Shown: positions 39,277-48,944 of the stretch, piece after piece
Numbering within the stretch: the first letter of the stretch is position 1
Layout: each line of letters begins with the position of its first letter
Source of the DNA: Candidatus Aalborgicola lynettensis
Lineage (GTDB): Bacteria; Pseudomonadota; Gammaproteobacteria; Burkholderiales; Burkholderiaceae_C
Reading direction: 5' to 3'
Assembly: GCA_016719405.1 (NCBI GenBank)
Contig: JADJZE010000021.1
Coordinates: 682,001 to 746,000, forward strand
DNA: 64,000 bases
Notes under the pieces: generated by a model
What the model was told of the DNA's origin: nothing
Seen by the model: only the letters and a program-made list of their open reading frames with translations
Databases searched by the model: none
Made by a program: the position numbers and the translations under genes

Positions 39277-40491
39277 GTGAACAGCGGCTGGACACAGGCT
39301 TTGGCCGGGTGGGCCACGGGCCTGGTACGCGACTATGGCGCCGTGCAAAACGACGCCACCATGGAGTCATTGAACCGCTTTCGCTGGGCCATCTGGGTGA
39401 TGATTCCCTTGCACATGTTTTTTGCCTGGGAGTTTGGTCAGTACCGCATTCACGCGGGGCAAGAGGCCTGGACTACGTGGTCGCGCACCATTTCCCTCAG
39501 CCACGAAGTCATGGCCATGGTGCTGATGATTATTGGCACCTTCATCATCTTGTACGTTCCGGCCAATCGCCCGGCCAAGGCGCTGGCTTACGCCCTGCAG
39601 ATGGCGCTGACCGGCGGCTATCTGGTGCTGGGCGCGGTGTTGACCCTGGCCGATCTGCGGGTTGGCGCCGGTGCGGGTATTGCCACCTATTTGCTGGCCT
39701 CCATCGTGATCAGCGTGGTGTCCCTGATCCGGCCCGAAATTTATCTTCCGCTCTTTTTTGTGGTGTACGCCTTTTTTGACCATGCACTCAGGCGGCTCGG
39801 GCTCGATGCCGTGCAGCTCGACGGCGTGCGGTTGCTCAGCATGTCGGTGCCGGTGATGTCGGCGGTGGCGTCGTGGACGGTGTGGCAGCAGTACGTGAAG
39901 GCTACCCTGTTGCAGCGCCAGTTGAGCGCACGCAATGCCGAATTGCAGTACCTGGCGCAGCACGACATGCTTACGGGCCTGTTCAACCGGCGCCATTTCA
40001 CCCACGAAGCGCAAGCCGAGCTGGCCCGCGCTGCCCGCGCCCACCGGCCCACCAGCATCCTGATTGCCGATGTGGATTTTTTCAAGAAAATCAACGACCG
40101 GTATGGCCACCCGGTGGGCGATGCGGTGCTGCAACAGGTCGCGAAAATTTTCAGCGACTGTGTGCGCACGACGGACGTAGTGGCCCGCCTGGGTGGGGAG
40201 GAATTTATCGTCCTGATGCCCAATACCGGCCAGGCCGGTGCCATGGCACTGGCCCAGAAACTGCGAGCCGCCCTGGAACTGCACCCGTTGCAAGTTGCAC
40301 CGCATGTGATACCCGTGACCATGAGTGTGGGCGTGAGCGAGTTGGCGGCCGGGTGCAGTGGCGCGTTTGAAGCCGTGTATGCGGCGGCAGACCAGGCGCT
40401 GTACAGCGCCAAGGCGTTGGGGCGCAACCGGGTGGAGTGGGGTGTGCTGCTGGCACCCGCCGCACCGCAGCACTACCATGGCCCACAGTGA
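39277..40491 (+). CDS. Membrane diguanylate cyclase (GGDEF)
   Basis: About 404 aa. The start is uncertain: the GTG at 39277 has GGGAG nine bases upstream, while 39238, 39253 and 39361 are alternatives. Five to six membrane helices (about residues 35-205) form a MASE-like sensor; then a GGDEF domain with DMLTGLFNRRHF, active site GGEEF and an RTTD inhibitory I-site five residues before it. Makes c-di-GMP with likely product inhibition. Follows the HD-GYP-like gene. Confidence 0.9.
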   Translation: MNSGWTQALAGWATGLVRDYGAVQNDATMESLNRFRWAIWVMIPLHMFFAWEFGQYRIHAGQEAWTTWSRTISLSHEVMAMVLMIIGTFIILYVPANRPAKALAYALQMALTGGYLVLGAVLTLADLRVGAGAGIATYLLASIVISVVSLIRPEIYLPLFFVVYAFFDHALRRLGLDAVQLDGVRLLSMSVPVMSAVASWTVWQQYVKATLLQRQLSARNAELQYLAQHDMLTGLFNRRHFTHEAQAELARAARAHRPTSILIADVDFFKKINDRYGHPVGDAVLQQVAKIFSDCVRTTDVVARLGGEEFIVLMPNTGQAGAMALAQKLRAALELHPLQVAPHVIPVTMSVGVSELAAGCSGAFEAVYAAADQALYSAKALGRNRVEWGVLLAPAAPQHYHGPQ

Positions 40492-40521
40492 GCTGGTTTT
40501 TTATCCAGTATCATCTGCCGC

Positions 40522-41976
40522 ATGGCCAAAGACAAAACCATTTACACCTGCAACGAATGCGGCGGCATCAGCCCCAAATGGCTGGGCAAGTGCCCGCACT
40601 GCAACGCCTGGAATACGCTCATTGAATCGGTGGCGGTGGCCGAGTCGGCGGTCAAAAACCGTTACTCGGCGTCGTTTCAGGCCCTGGCCAAAACCTCCGA
40701 GATCACGGTGCTGGCGGATATTGACGCCACCGATGTGGACCGCACCCCCACCGGCCATGAAGAACTCGACCGCGTGTTGGGCGGGGGTATCGTGGCGGGC
40801 GGCGTGGTGCTGATCGGTGGCGACCCCGGCATTGGCAAATCCACCCTGTTGTTGCAGGCGCTGGATTCGCTGCAGCGCGCCGGGCAAAACACCTTGTACG
40901 TGACCGGGGAAGAGAGTGGGGCGCAGGTCGCCCTGCGTTCGCGCCGCCTGGGCCTGGAGCGCTCGCAGGTCAAGGTGATGGCCGAAATCCAATTGGAAAA
41001 AATCCTGGCCACGCTGGAAGCGCACCAGCCCGATGTGGCGGTGATCGACTCCATTCAAACCGTCTACTCCGACCAGCTCACCTCGGCACCGGGCTCGGTG
41101 GCGCAGGTGCGCGAATGTGCCGCCCACCTGACGCGCGCGGCCAAAACCAGTGGCACGGCCATTGTGCTGGTGGGCCATGTCACCAAAGAAGGCGCGCTGG
41201 CCGGGCCACGCGTGCTGGAGCACATGGTCGACACCGTGTTGTATTTTGAAGGCGATACGCACAGCCAGTTTCGCCTGGTGCGCGCCATCAAGAACCGCTT
41301 TGGTGCCGTCAACGAGATTGGTGTGTTCGCCATGACCGAAAAAGGCCTCAAGGGCGTCAGCAACCCCAGTGCCATTTTTCTGAGCCAGCACAGCGAGCCG
41401 GTGCCGGGCAGTTGTGTCATGGTCACGCTCGAAGGCACCCGCCCCATGCTGGTCGAAATCCAGGCCCTGGTCGACAGCGGCGGCCCCAGCCCGCGGCGCT
41501 TGAGTGTGGGGCTGGACAAAGACCGTTTGGCCATGTTGCTGGCCGTGTTGCACCGCCATGCCGGTGTGGCGTGTATGGACCAGGACGTGTTTGTGAACGC
41601 CGTGGGCGGCGTGCGTATCAGCGAACCGGCCGCCGATCTGGCGGTGTTGCTGGCCATTACCTCCAGCCTGCGCGGCAAACCCCTGCCTAAAGGGTTTATT
41701 GCGTTTGGCGAAGTGGGGCTGGCGGGCGAGGTGCGCCCGGCACCGCGCGGCCAAGAGCGCCTCAAAGAAGCCGCCAAGCTGGGCTTTAGCGTGGCCGTGG
41801 TGCCCAAGGCCAATGCGCCCAAGAAAGCCATTGAAGGCATGACCATCCATGCCGTTGACCGGGTGGAGCAGGCCATGGAGATTGTGCGCGGCTCACCTGA
41901 GGTGCAGGGCGGGGCTGGAAAACCCCGGTTGCATACAGCCTCTGCTGCGCGTAGCATGGTCTCATCCAATTCCTAG
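40522..41976 (+). CDS. radA: DNA repair protein RadA
   Basis: 484 aa, start [20 protein letters not shown]. Zinc finger with Cys10, Cys13, Cys24 and Cys27; RecA-like core with Walker [13 protein letters not shown] and the RadA motif [12 protein letters not shown]-terminal Lon-like domain ([18 protein letters not shown]). Drives branch migration in recombinational repair. About 25 extra residues follow the conserved end. Confidence 0.97.
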   Translation: MAKDKTIYTCNECGGISPKWLGKCPHCNAWNTLIESVAVAESAVKNRYSASFQALAKTSEITVLADIDATDVDRTPTGHEELDRVLGGGIVAGGVVLIGGDPGIGKSTLLLQALDSLQRAGQNTLYVTGEESGAQVALRSRRLGLERSQVKVMAEIQLEKILATLEAHQPDVAVIDSIQTVYSDQLTSAPGSVAQVRECAAHLTRAAKTSGTAIVLVGHVTKEGALAGPRVLEHMVDTVLYFEGDTHSQFRLVRAIKNRFGAVNEIGVFAMTEKGLKGVSNPSAIFLSQHSEPVPGSCVMVTLEGTRPMLVEIQALVDSGGPSPRRLSVGLDKDRLAMLLAVLHRHAGVACMDQDVFVNAVGGVRISEPAADLAVLLAITSSLRGKPLPKGFIAFGEVGLAGEVRPAPRGQERLKEAAKLGFSVAVVPKANAPKKAIEGMTIHAVDRVEQAMEIVRGSPEVQGGAGKPRLHTASAARSMVSSNS

Positions 41977-41987
41977 GGGAGTGCCAA

Positions 41988-43718
41988 GTGAAGCTCAGTA
42001 ATCTGTCTCTGGCCGCCAAATTGTGGTGTTCCATGGCGTGTGTCGTTTTGCTGCTGGTGATGACCGTGGCGATCTCTGGCAAGCGGGGCGCCGATACGAT
42101 GACGCAGCAAAACATGGTCACATCGCAACGCATTGCACAGATCAGTGAAACGGCCCGTTGGGCGGGTTTGACTGAAACCAACGTGGCCCGGTTGATGGCC
42201 AGTCTGGTGAGCACCGATCCGGCCATTGATGCCCTGTACAAGGAGCAGATTCCTGCGGGCATTGCCGAAATGACCCGCATTCGAAAAACGATTGAGGCCA
42301 TGAACCTGTCTGCTCCGTCGCGCGACATTCTGGCCCAAATTGGGGAGCAGGGGCAGGCCGTTCTGGCCTCGTCTGCCAAGGCGCAGGCGGCCCGCGCTGC
42401 GGGGGACCAGGCGGCTGTTGCCAAAGAGTTGGTCGATACGTTTCTTCCTGCGGCGGCGCGCTATTCCAAATCATTGCAGGCACTGGCCGACTTGCAAATG
42501 CAGGAAATGGAAAGTGTGCGTGTTGAGTTTGCCGAGCAGCGCGAGGCCAACCTTAACTTTGCCCGTGGCATGGTTTTGCTGCTGGTTGTTTTGTTGATTG
42601 CGGGGGCCTATTTTCTGATCAAGGAAATTCAAAAACCCTTGCTGGATGCGATTGGCGTTGCGGAAGCCATTGGTGGGGGGGACCTGACGGTGCAAATCGA
42701 CACCAGCCGTGGTGACGAATTTGGTCAGATGATGCGCGCCATTACGAACATGCAGCAGCAATTGGTGCGCCTGGTATCGGATGTGCGCCACGGCACCGAC
42801 GGGTTGGCCAACGTCAGCGAAGAAATTGCCGCCGGCAACAACGACCTGTCAACGCGCACCGAGCAAACCGCTGCCAACCTGGAAGAAACCGCTTCCAGCA
42901 TGCAGGAGCTGACCTCCAATGTGCGCCAGTCGGCCGATTCGGCCAAACAGGCCAATCAACTCGCGGCATCGGCAGCGCAGGTGGCCCAGCGGGGTGGCGA
43001 AGTGGTGGGCCAGGTGGTCTCTACCATGGATGAGATCAATGCGAGCTCACGCAAAATTTCCGACATCATCAGCGTGATTGATGGCATCGCGTTTCAGACC
43101 AACATCCTGGCACTCAATGCAGCGGTTGAAGCGGCCCGTGCGGGCGAGCAGGGCCGGGGCTTTGCGGTGGTGGCCTCTGAAGTGCGCAGCCTGGCCGGAC
43201 GCTCGGCCGATGCGGCCAAAGAAATCAAGTTGCTCATCAACACCAGTGTCGAAAAAGTGGAAGGCGGTGCAGCACTGGTGAGCCAGGCTGGCGATACCAT
43301 GACCGAGATCGTCAGCTCGGTGCAGCGGGTTACCGACATCATGGGCGAGATCACGGCCGCCGCGTCCGAGCAGTCTGATGGCATCGCACAAATCAATGCC
43401 GCCATTGGCCAGCTCGACCAGATGACCCAGCAAAATGCCGCGCTGGTCGAGCAGTCTGCGGCTGCCGCCAGCAGCATGAAAGACCAGTCCTATCGCCTGG
43501 CCGGCGTAGTTGCCACGTTCAAACTCGACGCCAGTGCCGCAGCTGCACTGCCCAAGGCGAGTAGCCCACGCCCATCGCTCCCCCGGCCTGCAGCGCCACG
43601 CAAAGCATTGGCCGCACCACCGAAAACCCTGCCCAAGGCCGCACCGGTGGTGACGGCCAAAGCGGCACCGCGTACCGCACCTGCGGCCAAGGCGGATGAG
43701 GAATGGGAGACATTCTGA
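41988..43718 (+). CDS. Methyl-accepting chemotaxis protein
   Basis: 576 aa, GTG start with AGGGGAG upstream. Membrane helix 1 (about 12-31), a four-helix-bundle periplasmic domain, helix 2 (about 190-212), HAMP, then the signalling domain with the tip [21 protein letters not shown] and flanking methylation helices ([13 protein letters not shown]). An Ala/Pro-rich linker ends in EWETF, like the NWETF tether that recruits CheR and CheB. Ligand unknown. Confidence 0.95.
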   Translation: MKLSNLSLAAKLWCSMACVVLLLVMTVAISGKRGADTMTQQNMVTSQRIAQISETARWAGLTETNVARLMASLVSTDPAIDALYKEQIPAGIAEMTRIRKTIEAMNLSAPSRDILAQIGEQGQAVLASSAKAQAARAAGDQAAVAKELVDTFLPAAARYSKSLQALADLQMQEMESVRVEFAEQREANLNFARGMVLLLVVLLIAGAYFLIKEIQKPLLDAIGVAEAIGGGDLTVQIDTSRGDEFGQMMRAITNMQQQLVRLVSDVRHGTDGLANVSEEIAAGNNDLSTRTEQTAANLEETASSMQELTSNVRQSADSAKQANQLAASAAQVAQRGGEVVGQVVSTMDEINASSRKISDIISVIDGIAFQTNILALNAAVEAARAGEQGRGFAVVASEVRSLAGRSADAAKEIKLLINTSVEKVEGGAALVSQAGDTMTEIVSSVQRVTDIMGEITAAASEQSDGIAQINAAIGQLDQMTQQNAALVEQSAAAASSMKDQSYRLAGVVATFKLDASAAAALPKASSPRPSLPRPAAPRKALAAPPKTLPKAAPVVTAKAAPRTAPAAKADEEWETF

Positions 43719-43860
43719 CCTTCTGATCCATTCGGGCGTTTGCCGCACAGGCGGGCCCGGAAGGTGGGTGGCGGCATGGCGGCGTGGCGAGTGCACATGC
43801 CAGAGCCGTAAAATCATGGGTTTCTGATATTGGCAGCTGTTATTCCAAAGGACCCGACCC

Positions 43861-44820
43861 ATGAGCGTACTTCCTCCCTCCATGTCAGACCGGGACGGCA
43901 AAATCTGGATGGACGGCCACATGGTCGATTGGCGCGATGCCAAAATTCACGTGTTAACCCATACCCTGCACTACGGCTGCGGAGCCTTTGAAGGTGTGCG
44001 TGCCTACAAGGGTGCCAATGGTGTTACCTCCATCTTCCGCCTGGCAGAACATACCGAACGTCTGTTCAATAGCGCAAAAATTCTGCGCATGAAGATTCCC
44101 TTCACGCAAGAGCAGGTCAACCAGGCACAAATTGATGTGATCCGCGAGAACAAACTGGAGTCGGGCTACCTGCGCCCCCTGACCTGGATTGGCGACCGCA
44201 AGCTCGGCGTCTCGCCCAAGGGCAACACCATTCACCTGATGGTCGCCGCCTGGCCTTGGGGCGCGTACCTGGGTGAAGAGGGCATGAAGCGCGGCATCCG
44301 CGTCAAAATTTCCAGCTACACCCGCCACCACGTCAACATCACCATGACGCAGGCCAAGGCGGTGAGCAACTACACCAACTCCATCCTGGCCAATATGGAA
44401 GCCACGGACGACGGCTACGACGAGGCCATGCTGCTCGATGCCAGCGGTTTCGTGAGTGAAGGCGCCGGTGAGAACCTGTTTGTGGTGAAGAACGGCGTGG
44501 TGTACACCCCCGACCTGTCGGCCGGTGCACTCAACGGCATCACACGCAACACGGTCATGCACATTTGCAAAGACCTGGGGCTGGAGCTGGTGCAAAAGCG
44601 CATCACCCGCGACGAGGCGTACATCTGCGACGAGGCGTTCTTTACTGGCACGGCAGCCGAGGTCACCCCCATTCGCGAGCTCGATCGCATCGAATTGGGC
44701 AAAGACGGTTACGTCGGCTCACGCGGCCCCATCACCGAAAAAATCCAGAGCGCGTTTTTTGACATCGTCAACGGCCGCAACCCGAAATATTCCCACTGGC
44801 TCACCCCAGTCAACGCATAA
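43861..44820 (+). CDS. ilvE: Branched-chain amino acid aminotransferase
   Basis: 319 aa. PLP Lys166 in TQAKAVSNY, DASGFVSEGAGENLFVV and the GTAAEVTPIRELD signature of class IV aminotransferases. Last step in leucine, isoleucine and valine synthesis. The N-terminal MDGHMVDWRDAKIHVLTHTLHYG is typical of betaproteobacterial IlvE. Followed within ten bases by a zinc-finger gene. Confidence 0.95.
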   Translation: MSVLPPSMSDRDGKIWMDGHMVDWRDAKIHVLTHTLHYGCGAFEGVRAYKGANGVTSIFRLAEHTERLFNSAKILRMKIPFTQEQVNQAQIDVIRENKLESGYLRPLTWIGDRKLGVSPKGNTIHLMVAAWPWGAYLGEEGMKRGIRVKISSYTRHHVNITMTQAKAVSNYTNSILANMEATDDGYDEAMLLDASGFVSEGAGENLFVVKNGVVYTPDLSAGALNGITRNTVMHICKDLGLELVQKRITRDEAYICDEAFFTGTAAEVTPIRELDRIELGKDGYVGSRGPITEKIQSAFFDIVNGRNPKYSHWLTPVNA

Positions 44821-44829
44821 GGAACCCCC

Positions 44830-45033
44830 ATGGCAGCCATCGAACTCCTGGCCAAAGACCTCAACCCCGCAGGCGGCGTGTTTTGCCCCAGCCCCAAGGC
44901 CAAAATGGAAACTTGGAATACCCATCCCAAGGTGTACCTGGATGTAGGTCACACCGGCGAGGCCAAGTGCCCTTACTGCGGTACGGTCTACAAACTTAAA
45001 GCGGGTGAGCATTTCGCCGGTGCTGGGCACTAA
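44830..45033 (+). CDS. Zinc-finger domain-containing protein (zf-CHCC type)
   Basis: 67 aa. Core GEAKCPYCGTVYKLKAGEHFAGAGH with upstream VFCPSPKAKMETWNTHPKVYLDV is the CHCC zinc-finger form related to NDUFS6. Almost always found between ilvE and waaF-type genes in Burkholderiales, as here. Role unknown. Confidence 0.9.
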   Translation: MAAIELLAKDLNPAGGVFCPSPKAKMETWNTHPKVYLDVGHTGEAKCPYCGTVYKLKAGEHFAGAGH

Positions 45034-45081
45034 AAAAGGCCTGGCGCGGACGTGCGGCTCTACCGTTCACGTCAAGGTCTC

Positions 45082-46083
45082 GTGACGCGATCGCTGCTGA
45101 TTGCCCCCCAATGGATTGGGGATGCGGTCATGACCGAGCCGCTGCTGCGGCGTCTGCACGCACGCTGTGAGACCATCACTGTAGGCGCCTTGCCCTGGGT
45201 GGCGCCGGTGTACCGCGCCATGCCGCAGGTTGCCAAAGTGATCGAATTCCCGTTCGCCCACGGCGGTTTGCAGTGGGGCGAGCGGCGCAGCTTGGCGCGC
45301 CAGGTGCAGGGCCAGTTTGATGTGGCCTACGTCTGCCCCAATTCCCTGAAAAGTGCGCTGCTGCCTTGGTGGGCAGGCATTCCCAAACGGGTGGGCTACC
45401 GGGGCGAGGCCCGCGTGGGTTTGCTGACCCATCGGCTGAAGAGCCCGCCCAAGGGCCAGCGCCCACCCATGGTGGCTTTTTACTCGGCCCTGAGCGGCGA
45501 CGCGGCCGTGGCCGGTGACCGCCCGCAATTGCAACTGTCCGCCGATGGTGTGGACGCGGTTCTGCAGGCCCTGCAGTTGCAGCGCCAGGGCTACTACGTG
45601 TTGGCCCCCGGTGCCGAGTTTGGCCCTGCCAAGCGCTGGCCCGCACCCCACTTTGCGGCCCTGGCGCGCCAGTTGACCCTGCCCGTGGTGTTGCTGGGTT
45701 CCGGTAAAGAGGCCGACCTGTGCGCTGACATTGCCCAGGCTGTGAACGCGGCGCAACCCGGGCAGTGCCTGAACTGGTCCGGCCGCACCACGCTGGACCA
45801 GGCTTTGGCCGCCATCGCCGGGGCCAGGGCCATGGTCAGCAACGATTCGGGCCTGATGCATGTTGCCGCCGCCTTGGGCGTGCCGCAGGTGGCGATTTTT
45901 GGTTCGTCCAGCCCGCTGCATACGCCGCCCTTGAGCGACCGGGCGCAGGTGGTGTGGTTAAAGAGTGACCCGGCCTACCAGCCCCCGCTGGACTGTGCCC
46001 CCTGTTTTGAGCGCGTCTGCCCGCTGGGCCACACCCGCTGCCTGCAGGATATTGCGCCTGCCAGTGTGCTATCGTTTTTATAG
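45082..46083 (+). CDS. waaF: Lipopolysaccharide heptosyltransferase II
   Basis: 333 aa from the GTG at 45082, which puts RSLLIAPQWIGDAVMTEPLL at the N-terminus as in WaaF; a GTG at 45052 is possible. GT9 family: nucleotide-sugar site GAEFGPAKRWPAPHFAALA and SNDSGLMHVAAALGVPQVAIFGSS. Adds the second heptose to the LPS inner core at the inner membrane face. Its stop codon is the tag inside a palindromic repeat. Confidence 0.93.
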   Translation: MTRSLLIAPQWIGDAVMTEPLLRRLHARCETITVGALPWVAPVYRAMPQVAKVIEFPFAHGGLQWGERRSLARQVQGQFDVAYVCPNSLKSALLPWWAGIPKRVGYRGEARVGLLTHRLKSPPKGQRPPMVAFYSALSGDAAVAGDRPQLQLSADGVDAVLQALQLQRQGYYVLAPGAEFGPAKRWPAPHFAALARQLTLPVVLLGSGKEADLCADIAQAVNAAQPGQCLNWSGRTTLDQALAAIAGARAMVSNDSGLMHVAAALGVPQVAIFGSSSPLHTPPLSDRAQVVWLKSDPAYQPPLDCAPCFERVCPLGHTRCLQDIAPASVLSFL

Positions 46084-46125
46084 CTGCATCCGCTTGCTGG
46101 ACGTGCGGAAATGGCCTATTTGGCC
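46067..46125 (+). repeat. Interspersed palindromic repeat, copy 6 (forward), over the waaF stop
   Basis: gctatcgtttttatagctgc, then gacgtgcggaaatggcctat. The waaF stop (tag) is part of the tagctgc block. It reads cttgctggacgtgcgg where others read gcgcacgtcc, so the left half of the palindrome is decayed. Confidence 0.75.
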
Positions 46126-46225
46126 ATCAAATATCGGGGGGCCAGGTTTTGTTATGATTTTGCGCCCGCCACTGGGCGAACGTGAATCTTCTTACCTCCA
46201 TCCCGACTGAAAGGTGTTACCTGTC

Positions 46226-47353
46226 ATGACCCTCCGATTGAAACAACTAGGTGCCTGCATGGCGCTTGCTGCCAGTGCCTTGATGGGTGCCACCGGCGCG
46301 CAGGCCGCCGAGCAGAAAGTGCTCAACATTTACAACTGGTCGGACTACATTGCCGAAGACACGATCAAGAACTTTGAGAAAGAGACCGGCATCAAGGTTC
46401 GCTACGACAACTTCGACTCCAACGAAATGCTGCACGCCAAGCTGGTAGCGGGCAAGACCGGCTACGACATCGTGGTGCCCGGCGCGCACTTTGCCAAAAC
46501 CCAGATCGAAGGCGGTTTGCTGCAAAAGCTCGACAAGTCCAAACTCACCAATTGGGGCAACCTGGACAAGGGCATTCTGGAGCAAATGGCCAAGCTCGAC
46601 CCCAACAACGAACACTTGGTGGACTGGATGTGGGGCTACGTGACGGTGGGCATCAACGTCGACAAGGTCAAAAAGGCGCTGGGCGACACCCCCCTGCCCG
46701 AGAACGTGTGGAGCCTGCTGTTTGACACCCAGTACGTGAGCAAACTCAAGTCCTGCGGCGTGAGTGTGCTGGATTCGGCCTCCGAAGTGGTGCCCATTGC
46801 GATGATGTATGCGGGCAAGCCCCCTTTCAGCAAGGACGAGGCCGACTACAAGGCCGCAGGTGCTGCGCTCAAGGCCATTCGCCCCTACGTGACCCGTTTT
46901 TCGTCGAGCGGCTACATCGAAGAAATGGCCAGTGGTGCCACCTGCCTGGTGATGGGCTTCTCGGGTGACATCAATATCGCCCGCGCCCGCGCTGCCGAAA
47001 CCAAGGTCAAGAACAAGGCGCCGGTGGTGATCGAGGCGCTGGTGCCGAAATCCGGCGCCACCATGTACTTTGACAGCATGGCCATCCCCAAAGATGCCAA
47101 GAACGTGGAAAACGCGCACCTGTTCATCAACTACATCCTGCGCCCCGAGGTGCATGCCTCGCTCACCAACAAGGTGTTCTACGCCAACCCCAACGCGGCG
47201 TCGCTCAAGTTTGTGAAGAAGGACGTGGCCGAAAACAAAACCATTTTCCTGGAGCCTGCGGTGGCCAAGGTGATGGTGCCCGCAGAGTCGCTGCCCCAGG
47301 CCCTGCGCAAGGTGCAGACCCGTACCTTCACCAACTTCAAAGCCGGCCGCTAA
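46226..47353 (+). CDS. potF: Polyamine ABC transporter substrate-binding protein
   Basis: 375 aa from the ATG at 46226 (aaggtg ribosome site). Signal peptide to GAQAAEQ; then VLNIYNWSDYIAEDTIKNFEKETGIKV and DIVVPGAHFAKTQIEGGLL, typical of PotF/PotD putrescine-binding proteins; C-terminal HLFINYILRPEVHASLTNKV. Binds polyamine in the periplasm for a PotGHI-type permease, whose genes are not adjacent. The symbol is by similarity. Confidence 0.92.
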   Translation: MTLRLKQLGACMALAASALMGATGAQAAEQKVLNIYNWSDYIAEDTIKNFEKETGIKVRYDNFDSNEMLHAKLVAGKTGYDIVVPGAHFAKTQIEGGLLQKLDKSKLTNWGNLDKGILEQMAKLDPNNEHLVDWMWGYVTVGINVDKVKKALGDTPLPENVWSLLFDTQYVSKLKSCGVSVLDSASEVVPIAMMYAGKPPFSKDEADYKAAGAALKAIRPYVTRFSSSGYIEEMASGATCLVMGFSGDINIARARAAETKVKNKAPVVIEALVPKSGATMYFDSMAIPKDAKNVENAHLFINYILRPEVHASLTNKVFYANPNAASLKFVKKDVAENKTIFLEPAVAKVMVPAESLPQALRKVQTRTFTNFKAGR

Positions 47354-47373
47354 CTGCAAGCCACGCTGGGTAT

Positions 47374-47422
47374 AGCCCCCGCTACCCACCCGCTGCATTG
47401 TGGGGTGGGTGCGGGGGCTTTT
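47374..47422 (+). terminator. Intrinsic terminator after potF
   Basis: agcccccgc-ta-cccaccc pairs with gggtgggt-gcgggggct around an 11-base loop, followed by tttta. Strong GC stem 21 bases after the potF stop. Confidence 0.85.
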
Positions 47423-47570
47423 ACCTTGGTGAAACCATTGCCAATGGGTGAATGTGACCCCATGGCGTGGGGGCATTCACCTTCCTGTACAGCAGGGTGC
47501 GCACAAATGGGTAAGGTTTGGCTGTGGTGCACGACTAATGCCGTAAGCACCACTTTCAAGGAACCTCACC

Positions 47571-48050
47571 ATGCTGCGTCGCCAACTCGTCACCTTGTTT
47601 GGTACCCTGGGTTTTACCCACCACCTGTCCAACGCCTTTGCCTCGGAGGCCGCGCCCATTGTTCCCCTGCGCCTGAGCGACGCTGAGTGGAAGAAGCGCC
47701 TGGGCGCCGCGCAATACGACGTGTTACGCCAGGAAGGCACCGAGCGCGCCGGTAGCAGCCCCCTGAACGCGGAGAAGCGCAAAGGCCGCTACCACTGCGC
47801 GGGCTGCGATTTGCCGCTGTTCACCGCCGAGATGAAGTTTGACAGTGGCACCGGCTGGCCCAGCTTTTTTACCGCCTTGCCCGGTGCCGTGCAAACCAAA
47901 ACCGATTTCAAAATCATTTACCCCCGCACCGAGTACCACTGCGCGCGCTGCGAAGGGCACCAGGGCCATGTGTTCAATGATGGGCCGCAACCCACCGGCA
48001 AGCGGTATTGCAACAACGGTGTGGCCCTCACCTTCAAGGCGGCAGTATGA
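47571..48050 (+). CDS. msrB: Exported methionine-R-sulfoxide reductase MsrB
   Basis: 159 aa. Signal-like N-terminus (MLRRQLVTLFGTLGFTHH to NAFASEA), zinc ligands in YHCAGCDLP and YHCARCEGHQGHVF, catalytic Cys147 in RYCNNGVALTF. Reduces the R epimer of methionine sulfoxide, apparently in the periplasm. Overlaps msrA by four bases, so the pair handles both epimers. Confidence 0.93.
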   Translation: MLRRQLVTLFGTLGFTHHLSNAFASEAAPIVPLRLSDAEWKKRLGAAQYDVLRQEGTERAGSSPLNAEKRKGRYHCAGCDLPLFTAEMKFDSGTGWPSFFTALPGAVQTKTDFKIIYPRTEYHCARCEGHQGHVFNDGPQPTGKRYCNNGVALTFKAAV

Positions 48051-48655
48051 CGCTGCGCCCATTGTTAAGTGTCACCCTGCTGGGCCTGGCGCTGTTGTCA
48101 GGCACCGCCGCCCCTGCGCAAACCACGGCCAAGGCGGTGTTTGCAGGGGGGTGTTTTTGGTGTGTGGAGTCGGACTTTGACAAGATCCCCGGCGTGTTGT
48201 CCACCACCTCGGGTTACAGCGGCGGCACCACCGCCAACCCCACCTACGACCAGGTCTCCAGCCACAGCACTGGGCATGCCGAGGTGGTGGAGGTGCTCTA
48301 CGACCCCGGCAAAGTGAGCTACCAGCGCCTGGTGGACTATTTCTGGCACACCATCGACCCCACCGTCAAAGACCAGCAGTTTTGCGACCGTGGCAGCCCC
48401 TACCGCAGCGCCATCTTTGCCCAAAATGCCGAGCAGCTCAAGGTGGCACAAGCTTCGCGCGCGGCGCTGGAGAAAAGCAAACCGTTCAAAGAGGGCATCG
48501 TCACCGAAATCGTGCTGGCGGGCACCTTCTACCCGGCTGAGGAATACCACCAGGACTATTACAAAAAGAACCCCTTGCGCTACAAGTACTACCGCAGCCG
48601 CTGTGGACGTGATGCACGTGTGCAGGAGCTTTGGGGGGACTTGGCTGGCAAATAG
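48047..48655 (+). CDS. msrA: Exported methionine-S-sulfoxide reductase MsrA
   Basis: 202 aa. Signal peptide (LLSVTLLGLALLSGTAAPAQ), catalytic Cys36 in AGGCFWCVE, then GYSGGTTANPTYDQVSSHSTGHAEVVEV, the classic MsrA core. Like its partner it seems periplasmic, in contrast to the cytoplasmic MsrA of E. coli. Electron donor not visible nearby. Confidence 0.95.
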   Translation: MTLRPLLSVTLLGLALLSGTAAPAQTTAKAVFAGGCFWCVESDFDKIPGVLSTTSGYSGGTTANPTYDQVSSHSTGHAEVVEVLYDPGKVSYQRLVDYFWHTIDPTVKDQQFCDRGSPYRSAIFAQNAEQLKVAQASRAALEKSKPFKEGIVTEIVLAGTFYPAEEYHQDYYKKNPLRYKYYRSRCGRDARVQELWGDLAGK

Positions 48656-48691
48656 GCAAGGGCCATGCGCGGCGCGGCGGCCCGGGGCAAA

Positions 48692-48713
48692 AAAGCCACC
48701 CGAAGGTGGCTTT
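48692..48713 (+). terminator. Intrinsic terminator after msrA
   Basis: aaagccacc-cgaa-ggtggcttt, a 9-bp perfect stem with a tetraloop and a short T run, 37 bases after msrA. Confidence 0.75.
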
Positions 48714-48842
48714 GAAAAGTCCCCGGAGGGACGTCGTTGGATCCGGTAGAAGCCCGCCTTTGTAAGGAGACGGGTCTTCGGTACTTGACAAACACTGTGA
48801 CAGCAGTTGGGTTAACTGTAAGCATGGCGTAGGGTTCGCGGT

Positions 48843-48865
48843 ATCCCCCGTTTGGGGGATTTTTC
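48843..48865. terminator. Hairpin between msrA and the sensor kinase gene
   Basis: ATCCCCC-gttt-GGGGGAT followed on the plus strand by ttttc. In the 289-bp convergent gap (48656-48944), so it may end transcription from either side. Nothing else is evident in this gap. Confidence 0.55.
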
Positions 48866-48944
48866 TGGGATTTTGAAAATTTCCTACGCCAAAATCGCCC
48901 GCATACGGGGGAAGTCTTGACTTGAGTCAGGTGACTCAGGTGTA

